Assembly (NCBI GenBank): GCA_020718265.1
Contig: DYSM01000195.1
Location: forward strand, 1-5,685
From: Draconibacterium orientale
GTDB lineage: Bacteria > Bacteroidota > Bacteroidia > Bacteroidales > JAADGE01
DNA length: 5,685 bases
Direction: 5' to 3'
Made by a program: the position numbers and the translations under genes. The notes beneath the pieces are model-generated. The model saw nothing but the letters and a program-made list of their open reading frames with translations, did no database searches and was not told where the DNA came from. Below are positions 1 through 5,685 of the stretch, in pieces (within the stretch, counting starts at the first letter, position 1; each line of letters begins with the position of its first letter).

Positions 1-67
1 AACATTCAAGCAGAAATTTTGGTATATTTTAAAGTAGTTCAACAAGTTAAGAGTTTTCTTACAATCA

Positions 68-1006
68 CTAAGTATCTGTCTCCGAGCCTTCCAATTTTTC
101 TTTGATAATGATTGATGCCAAAACGGAAAGCCCAAGCAAGCCCAGAATTACGGCTAAGGACAACAAAATCGGGAACTCATAATACCACGAAATAACCATT
201 TTAGTGCCGACAAAAATCAAAATTGCCGCCAAACCGTATTTTAGGTAACGGAAATATTGCACAATACCGGCAAGTGCAAAGTAAAGTGCTCGTAATCCGA
301 GAATTGCAAATACATTGGACGTGTAAACAATAAACGTATCGTCGGAAATTGCCAACACCGCCGGAATGGAATCTACAGCAAAAATCAAATCTGAGAACTC
401 GATAGTTATCAGCGTTATAAACAAAGGTGTGGCAAATTTCTTGGCATTTATGCGCACAAAAAACTTATCGCCGTGAAAATCGGGTGTTACCGGCATCATT
501 TTTCTGAACAGTTTTACGAGCACATTTTTGTCAGGTTCAATTTTATCATCATCTTTTTCAAACGGAATTTTCGCGCCGGTGTAAATCAAAAATGCTCCGA
601 AAACATAAATAATCCAATGAAACGTGTGAATGAGCTGAATACCCGCTATTATGAAAATGATGCGCAGAATCAACGCGCCTAAGATGCCCCAAAACAGCAC
701 TTTATGTTGAAACTCAGGCTTGACTTTAAAGAACGAAAATATCATAATGAACACGAACAGATTGTCCACACTCAATGATTTTTCTATGACATAAGCCGTC
801 AAAAATTCCATCGCTTTAACTTTGCCGAACCATTCGTACACGCCGAAGTTGAACAACAAAGCCAAACTTATCCACATTGCACTCCAAAGCAATGCTTCTT
901 TTATTTTTATTTCGTGATTTTTTTTGTTAAAAACCAACAAATCAAGCATCAGCATCGCCAAAACAAACACGCTGAACCCGACCCAAAGTATTAATTTTTC
1001 ACTCAT
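68..1006 (-). CDS. TerC/Alx-family integral membrane protein (probable metal-ion export)
   Basis: Complete 312-residue gene, ATG to TAG; an in-frame TAG three codons upstream of the ATG fixes the start. Family hallmarks are visible: EKSLSVDNLFVF at residues 75-86, EFSDLIFAVDSIPA at 203-216 and NVFAILGLRALYF at 231-243. The acidic residues E75, D81, E203, D206 and D211 lie inside hydrophobic stretches and are candidate metal ligands. About nine hydrophobic segments can be read (near 4-26, 40-58, 80-95, 103-125, 128-145, 191-220, 225-250, 257-274 and 278-302), with a charged loop at about 149-190 in the middle. The length is close to that of E. coli Alx (about 320). Known of the family: Alx is tied to manganese export, and Bacillus TerC proteins to metalation of secreted enzymes. 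Metal choice here is inference. The historical tellurite-resistance label is not supported, because no other ter genes are seen. The gene lies 138 bp downstream of the TamB-like gene. Confidence 0.93.
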   Translation of the reverse strand: MSEKLILWVGFSVFVLAMLMLDLLVFNKKNHEIKIKEALLWSAMWISLALLFNFGVYEWFGKVKAMEFLTAYVIEKSLSVDNLFVFIMIFSFFKVKPEFQHKVLFWGILGALILRIIFIIAGIQLIHTFHWIIYVFGAFLIYTGAKIPFEKDDDKIEPDKNVLVKLFRKMMPVTPDFHGDKFFVRINAKKFATPLFITLITIEFSDLIFAVDSIPAVLAISDDTFIVYTSNVFAILGLRALYFALAGIVQYFRYLKYGLAAILIFVGTKMVISWYYEFPILLSLAVILGLLGLSVLASIIIKEKLEGSETDT

Positions 1007-1014
1007 ACGATACT

Positions 1015-1049
1015 ATTAGATTTAAGACATCAGATTACAGACAACAGAA
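1015..1049 (-). repeat. Five degenerate 7-bp tandem units in the terC leader
   Basis: On the coding strand the leader reads TTCTGTT, GTCTGTA, ATCTGAT, GTCTTAA, ATCTAAT: five consecutive heptads that fit NTCTNNN, ending 8 nt before the ATG. The unit is degenerate, but the TCT core holds phase through all five copies. The last two units match the repeat in front of the TamB-like gene. The role is unknown; it could be a leader or promoter element, or remnants of a dispersed intergenic repeat family. Confidence 0.6.
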
Positions 1050-1103
1050 TAATATCTGCTTTTTAGTAATCAAATATTGAAAAATTTTGATGCGAAATTA
1101 TCT

Positions 1104-1136
1104 TAAAATTACGAGAAAGCGGCAAAAAGTCAAAAA
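1104..1136 (-). promoter_or_regulatory. Possible Bacteroidota-type promoter for the TerC-family gene
   Basis: On the minus strand, TTTTTG (1136-1131) is followed after 19 nt by TAATTTTA (1111-1104). This is close to the Bacteroidota consensus of a -33 TTTG and a -7 TAnnTTTG, with one mismatch in the -7 box. A second arrangement, TTTTTG at 1128-1123 and TAATTTCG at 1100-1093 with a 22-nt spacer, also has one mismatch. The region is so AT-rich that such matches arise easily by chance. If real, it would give a leader of roughly 90 nt holding the heptad repeats. Confidence 0.25.
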
Positions 1137-1144
1137 TTTTAAGG

Positions 1145-4100
1145 TTATTTTCGGTTTTGAACTGAATCTTCTGTGTGTTTAAAAATATTCAGCGTGTCAA
1201 ACTGTTTGCGCCAAAATAAGCCCAAGCCTTGTGTGTAAGGGGCTTTGTCGTATTCCAAATCGTCGTTGGCACGGTTGTACATTTTCATTTTTAACGTGCC
1301 TTGTCTGTTCAATTTCAGTTCAGCCTCCACTTCACCTACCACGTTGCCCGAATTTTCTGCCGCCGCATCGCGTGCCTGCCCGCCTACGCCTACATTTCCG
1401 TTGATGGTAATGCGGTCGTCCCACAAATTTGTGGAAAGGGCAAGTTCAATCTCATCGCTGCTGACCAAATCGCCCTGTGCATAATTTACGCCAAAGTCGA
1501 AATTTTCACTTACATCGGACAACAGTCTATTGAGCTGAGCAGTAAGCACATCGCCCGTATTTACAACCGAGCCGCCCACAACTTCCTGACTAAATCCGGG
1601 CAAAGGTTGAAATTTTCCAATCATCAGCAAGGATAAAAATTGCACGTTCCTGTTTTCTTCGTCCAAATTCCGAATTTGTCTTACGATGTCTTCGTCCGTG
1701 TCCGTAAGTTCCACATCGAAAGCCACTTCGGGCGTCATCATGTTGCCTTTCATGGTAACAATGCAACTTGCGGTGGAATTCACGCCGGAATATTGTTCTT
1801 CTGCCATCAAACTCAAAACAGGAACTTTCCGAAGCGTGTAAATTGTGCGCAAATCCATTTCAATGTCTTCTTCCGGATTTCCGTGCAGGCTGATTTTACT
1901 GCCTTTTTCAACGTTAAATTCCTTATTGATAACGCCTTCGAGCGAGAAATTGTATTTTCCTTTTTCAATAATCAAATCGCCGAACGTGGTAATGTCGCCG
2001 CGCGTGTCCATGTTCACTTTCATGTCCGACGCGCCGCGCACCTTGATAACGCTGCCTGTGCGTTGGTCCATAATAAGTTGAATTTCAGCATCGGGCGTAA
2101 CTTTTATGTCCAAATCTATGGTCATGCCCCATAAACCCGATGTGTATTCGGAATTTTCAGCAGTTTTACTGAACTCATCTTCATAAACCGTTGGCGTTAC
2201 GAAACTTATAAATCCGGTTTCTTCGTCCAAACTTTCGCTTGCCGACAGCGGAATGAAAATGCGCGTATTTTTTCCGGTTTCAATATTTCCGGTAATTTTT
2301 AAATCGTCCACAGGTCCGGAGATTTTCATATCGCCGGTGCCGTGCACAGTGCCGTAAAAATACGCTGTATCAGTGGCTTGCGTGTTGTAAAGTTGGAAAT
2401 TATCAAAATTAAATTTGAAATCCGTAATCATTTTATCAAAATTATCATGCTTGATAATGCCTTGAATTTCAGCCTTTTCATTTCGTTTGCCCGAACTCAG
2501 TTTCGCGGGAAGCAATTCTATTTTATGATTATCGAATTTCACGGTAACATCGCCTTCTGTTGAATTGTATTGAGTATTAAGCTCTTGCACATATACGAGC
2601 AAACTTTTGATGTTTGCAAATCCGTCGATATTCCACTTTTCGGTTGTGCCCCACAAATTTATTTTGCCTTCCAACTGTGTGCTGCGGCTCATTTGAACAT
2701 AATCCTGAAAATAACTTTTAAACGCATTCGCTTTCAGTGCTTGCAGCGTTGTAGTCAGCCGAATGCTGTCATTTTCAGGTTTATAATAACCGACAGTTTC
2801 TATAACTTTGACCACGTTGCCGATGCTGTCGTTGCCTTGTTCCACAAATAAATTCAGTCCGATTTTATCTTCAGCCGCCTGCCAACTCGTTTTCAAAATC
2901 AATTTTCCCAAATTTATATCGTTTACAATCAGATTGTTAATTTTGTTTTCGGCAAAAAGAAGCGGTTGAGTTAAAGGTTGAATGATGCGTGTATTGCCGG
3001 AAAGTTTTCCGGAGATTTTAACGTCATCGCCGAGCAAAGGTTGCAGGTTTGCTATTTCAAAGTTCTCAAAAATGAGTTCGGAAATATCGGAAATACCGGA
3101 ATTTTCAATGTCTGACATTAATACCGAACCGTCAAAACGAATATGTTGAGTATTTCTGTGAAGATGTAATTTATTGATTGTCAATAACATGGTGTCTAAA
3201 ACCATGTCCGACTCGTCCACGCGCCACAACGAATCTTCAATAATAACTTCGGAAGGCAAAATCCGATTGCGCATTTCGAAATTTTCCGAATTCGGATATT
3301 TCATAAAGCTCAAAAGCCCCTTAATATCAGCTTTATACAATACGGAATCCTTATTATTCCAAGTTATGTTATATGCGATGCTGTCGTTTTGAATTTGTGT
3401 TTTGAGATACAAATTTTTGAAAAACATATCATCGGCAGGTTGTATTTTTTTGACATAGAACAATGTCCGAAACTTACCATTTAGTGTTGAAGACCTGACA
3501 GTTACAGAATCTAAATGAATGCCGTCCAGAAGAATTGCACCAATGTCTGCACGCAAATTCAACGAATCGGTGCGCGGCACATAACTGCCTTGCAATGTGC
3601 TGTTTCTCGAAATTCGCAGTCCGGGATAAATAAAATCGGCAAGCACTTGCGTTTTTTTTAAATTCAACTCAAAACTCAGTTGTTCTGTCTGAGAATCAAC
3701 AGTTTGTATTGCAGAATCGGGCTTGGGGAAAAATGATGGCAGCAGTTCGGCAAGTTCGGATTCGAGTTTATCCGTGAGTACACCGAGTTTTCCGGTTTGG
3801 TAGATTTTTGCATCAAAAACATCGGACAACAGCTTGATTTCCTTTTGATTATCGGCAAGTGTTTTTCCGGTAAGCGTGAGTGAATCAATGCTCAAATTTA
3901 AGGTATCATTTTGGTAACGAAACGGCTTTTTGAAATGAATATCGCCCTCAAAATCTTCCAACGTTATGCCGCGAAACTTACCTTGAATCGCAAACCGAAG
4001 CAAAGATTTGCGAAATTCCGGCTCGATATTCATTGCTTTCAAATTCAAAGTGTCGGCATAGGTATTAAATTCTATTTCAGGTATTTGCTTGTTAAAATCG

Positions 4101-5656
4101 GCTTTTGCCGTGATACCGGCTTTCACATTCGGACGGTCGATAATGACGGACGCGCTGTCTATCCGCATATCGTTCATATCAGCATAAATACTGACATTCT
4201 GATAGTTAAACGATTTGTAGAACAGGCTGTCTATTTTGCCTTCCGTGTGCAGTTTTATCTTTTTTTGTTTTGTATAATCGAATTTCAAATTCTGAAAAAA
4301 GCTGACTTTCCCAAAATTACGGTCGCCGATTATTTTACTCATTTCCAATTCATTAGCTTTCAACAAACCTTCCAAAGCGAAAATTGAAGCGGAGTCTTTT
4401 CTCGCCGTAAGTGTCAAAGTCAGTTTGCCTATGTTGGTGTCAATCACGCCGTCGGATACGAAATCGCTCGTTTCGCCGCGCGTGTTGCCTTCATAACTGA
4501 GCTTGGAAATGTTGTCCAATTCGGCGGGCAAATCGGGCATGAGTGCTGTGTCGCCGCGCATTTTTAATGTTTTGAGGTCGGAAACATTGATTTTCAGGCT
4601 GTTCACAACTACATTAAATTGCAAATCGTCCGCGTTTGGCAAATTTGTAACGTCCGAATCAATATCCAAAAGCACAATATCGTCCAAACCAATGTGTAAA
4701 CCTCTGGTTTGCAAGTTACTGACTGTTCCGTTAATTTTGCCGGACAAACTCAACGTATTGTGCAAACCGCTTATCGCATCGGTAAAATACACTAAGTCAT
4801 TGAGATTGAAGTAAGAAGAATCTTTTGCATCGATGTGCATTTGCACGCTGTCGATAAAATTTCCGAAGGCTTTCGGCGATTCGTAAGCAAGTTGAATTTT
4901 GTTAAATTCGAGCTTACTCAAATTTGTATTTATCAGTAAATCTGTGAGATAAACTTGTGAATTATCGTAACGAATGGTGTCGCCGGCAAGTTTTTTGAGT
5001 TCAAAGCCGGATTTTTCTTTGACCTTCAAACTGTCTAACGAAAGTTGAATAACATCATCGAATAATTGCAGATTTTTTGCATGAAGATTCAAATCCGAAA
5101 GTTTCAGATTGTCAAAATCCATGCCCGCCGCGCTGTCCGCCGCGTTAAATGTTCTGTAACGAAACTCGGAATTTTCAACGCTGATACGCGCACAATCCAT
5201 CGAAAACGCAGCCGAACTTTCGACAGTATCCGTTTCCGACGACGCAAACGCATCGGCAATGTATTGAAAATTAAGCACTCCGGGCGACACTTCATACAAA
5301 TTGGCTCGCAGCATATCGGCGTGAAACGTGCGAAAACTCAAATCGCCTTTGTAAATTGCCCTGAGCTTCGGAAAAACGCGCAAGGTCTTGACATACAACA
5401 AGGTATCGCCGGCTTTGTCTTCAGCATAAAATTTCTCTATAGTCAAACCGCTCCACAATGATAAGCGCAGCGTTTGCATCTCAATTTTGGTGTCAATTTT
5501 TGCACGCAAATACGCCAACGCTTTGTTTTTGGCATACCTTTGCACAGGCGCAGTTTGTATCAAAACACCCAAAATAATGACGAATCCGATAATTCCGATA
5601 AGGACGTATCCGAGTATGCGCAGCGGTTTTGTGATATATTTCTTCTTGAATTTCAA
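1145..5656 (-). CDS. tamB: TamB/AsmA-like inner-membrane-anchored periplasmic protein
   Basis: Complete 1503-residue gene, TTG start to TAA. It opens with a basic tail (residues 2-13), one hydrophobic signal-anchor (about 14-34) and an AsmA-like N-terminal region (about 35-135). A very long stretch of alternating short beta-strands follows, with almost no other hydrophobic segment, as expected for the lipid-groove fold of TamB. The C-terminal part from about residue 1108 matches the TamB (DUF490) domain: KISG at 1111-1114, SVIKVRG at 1202-1208, a GDLIIEKGKYNF strand pair, FLSLLMIGKF near 1339, an LSTNLWDDRITINGN motif, and a closing GLGLFWRKQFD. This ending is typical of Bacteroidota homologues; E. 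coli TamB has 1259 residues. In the family, TamB bridges to an outer-membrane BamA-family partner and assists outer-membrane protein insertion or phospholipid movement. No such partner gene is in the window. The exact cargo is unknown. Confidence 0.93.
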   Translation of the reverse strand: MKFKKKYITKPLRILGYVLIGIIGFVIILGVLIQTAPVQRYAKNKALAYLRAKIDTKIEMQTLRLSLWSGLTIEKFYAEDKAGDTLLYVKTLRVFPKLRAIYKGDLSFRTFHADMLRANLYEVSPGVLNFQYIADAFASSETDTVESSAAFSMDCARISVENSEFRYRTFNAADSAAGMDFDNLKLSDLNLHAKNLQLFDDVIQLSLDSLKVKEKSGFELKKLAGDTIRYDNSQVYLTDLLINTNLSKLEFNKIQLAYESPKAFGNFIDSVQMHIDAKDSSYFNLNDLVYFTDAISGLHNTLSLSGKINGTVSNLQTRGLHIGLDDIVLLDIDSDVTNLPNADDLQFNVVVNSLKINVSDLKTLKMRGDTALMPDLPAELDNISKLSYEGNTRGETSDFVSDGVIDTNIGKLTLTLTARKDSASIFALEGLLKANELEMSKIIGDRNFGKVSFFQNLKFDYTKQKKIKLHTEGKIDSLFYKSFNYQNVSIYADMNDMRIDSASVIIDRPNVKAGITAKADFNKQIPEIEFNTYADTLNLKAMNIEPEFRKSLLRFAIQGKFRGITLEDFEGDIHFKKPFRYQNDTLNLSIDSLTLTGKTLADNQKEIKLLSDVFDAKIYQTGKLGVLTDKLESELAELLPSFFPKPDSAIQTVDSQTEQLSFELNLKKTQVLADFIYPGLRISRNSTLQGSYVPRTDSLNLRADIGAILLDGIHLDSVTVRSSTLNGKFRTLFYVKKIQPADDMFFKNLYLKTQIQNDSIAYNITWNNKDSVLYKADIKGLLSFMKYPNSENFEMRNRILPSEVIIEDSLWRVDESDMVLDTMLLTINKLHLHRNTQHIRFDGSVLMSDIENSGISDISELIFENFEIANLQPLLGDDVKISGKLSGNTRIIQPLTQPLLFAENKINNLIVNDINLGKLILKTSWQAAEDKIGLNLFVEQGNDSIGNVVKVIETVGYYKPENDSIRLTTTLQALKANAFKSYFQDYVQMSRSTQLEGKINLWGTTEKWNIDGFANIKSLLVYVQELNTQYNSTEGDVTVKFDNHKIELLPAKLSSGKRNEKAEIQGIIKHDNFDKMITDFKFNFDNFQLYNTQATDTAYFYGTVHGTGDMKISGPVDDLKITGNIETGKNTRIFIPLSASESLDEETGFISFVTPTVYEDEFSKTAENSEYTSGLWGMTIDLDIKVTPDAEIQLIMDQRTGSVIKVRGASDMKVNMDTRGDITTFGDLIIEKGKYNFSLEGVINKEFNVEKGSKISLHGNPEEDIEMDLRTIYTLRKVPVLSLMAEEQYSGVNSTASCIVTMKGNMMTPEVAFDVELTDTDEDIVRQIRNLDEENRNVQFLSLLMIGKFQPLPGFSQEVVGGSVVNTGDVLTAQLNRLLSDVSENFDFGVNYAQGDLVSSDEIELALSTNLWDDRITINGNVGVGGQARDAAAENSGNVVGEVEAELKLNRQGTLKMKMYNRANDDLEYDKAPYTQGLGLFWRKQFDTLNIFKHTEDSVQNRK

Positions 5657-5668
5657 TATCTTATATTA
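5654..5668 (-). other. TTG start codon of tamB, fixed by an upstream in-frame stop
   Basis: The start codon read on the minus strand is TTG (5656-5654). Only three codons (TAT AAG ATA) separate it from an in-frame TAA at 5668-5666, so no ATG or GTG can exist upstream. The next in-frame ATG is codon 60, which would remove the basic tail and the membrane anchor at residues 14-34. The TTG is therefore the best start, although ATA just before it cannot be excluded. There is no strong Shine-Dalgarno, only an AAGA stretch close to the start, which is normal for Bacteroidota. Confidence 0.7.
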
Positions 5669-5685
5669 GATTTGAGATTTGAGAT
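5665..5685 (-). repeat. Three 7-bp tandem units in the tamB leader (cut by window edge)
   Basis: The coding strand reads ATCTCAA, ATCTCAA, ATCTAAT, three heptads in perfect phase, the first two identical. The array runs to the last base of the window, so further copies may lie beyond it. The final unit, ATCTAAT, is identical to the final unit in front of the TerC-family gene, and its third to fifth bases onward contain the TAA that closes the reading frame upstream of the TTG start. Confidence 0.7.

Noticed and set aside
1..102. Plus-strand frame open from base 1 to a TGA at 103-105, possibly the end of a convergent gene
   Set aside because: It has only 34 codons, overlaps the 3' end of the TerC-family gene and shows no recognisable protein signature; an open frame of this length is expected by chance.
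68..1006. Tellurite resistance operon member
   Set aside because: No TerA, TerB, TerD, TerE or TerZ-like gene is present; the family similarity alone does not support tellurite resistance.
1015..1049. CRISPR-like or microsatellite array
   Set aside because: Units are 7 bp, degenerate and without spacers, so it is not CRISPR; degeneracy also argues against a simple slippage microsatellite.
1007..1144. yybP-ykoY manganese riboswitch, expected upstream of some Alx/TerC genes
   Set aside because: The spacer is AT-rich, lacks the conserved GC-rich paired elements of that riboswitch, and is largely taken up by heptad repeats and A/T tracts.
1007..1144. Intrinsic terminator after the TamB-like gene
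   Set aside because: Only weak A/T inverted pieces such as TCAAA...TTTGA (1070-1090) and AAAATTTT are present; no GC-containing stem with a following T tract is seen.
1640..2134. Plus-strand open frame of 164 codons, and similar ones at 3911-4387, 5066-5461 and 1301-1636
   Set aside because: They lie wholly opposite the TamB-like gene, whose protein has family motifs throughout. Their translations look like low-quality reverse-frame sequence with no recognisable domain, and several overlap each other.

Overview
The base composition (AT-rich, roughly 40% GC by eye), the weak Shine-Dalgarno signals and above all the character of the large protein point to a member of the Bacteroidota. The C-terminal third of that protein closely resembles the TamB-like proteins of this phylum. 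No genus can be named from the sequence alone.

Layout, all on the minus strand and read from right to left: (i) 5685-5657 is a short leader with three 7-bp repeat units; (ii) 5656-1145 is a complete 1503-residue TamB/AsmA-like envelope protein that starts at a TTG codon; (iii) 1144-1007 is a 138-bp AT-rich intergenic spacer with a possible promoter and five degenerate 7-bp repeat units; (iv) 1006-68 is a complete 312-residue TerC/Alx-family membrane protein; (v) 67-1 is AT-rich sequence with no gene or convincing terminator. Both genes are intact. Together they cover about 96% of the window, and the many open frames on the plus strand lie opposite them and look like shadows.

Both products act at the cell envelope. 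The TamB-like protein should be anchored in the inner membrane and span the periplasm, serving outer-membrane protein or lipid assembly. The TerC-like protein should be a polytopic inner-membrane protein linked to manganese or other metal export and metalation of secreted proteins. The 138-bp gap is long for tight co-transcription, so they may be neighbours with separate promoters.

I see no new defence system, mobile element, RNA gene or CRISPR array. The most unusual signal is in the leaders: a 14-bp block (13/14 identical) carrying a 7-bp-period repeat lies exactly 7 nt upstream of both start codons.
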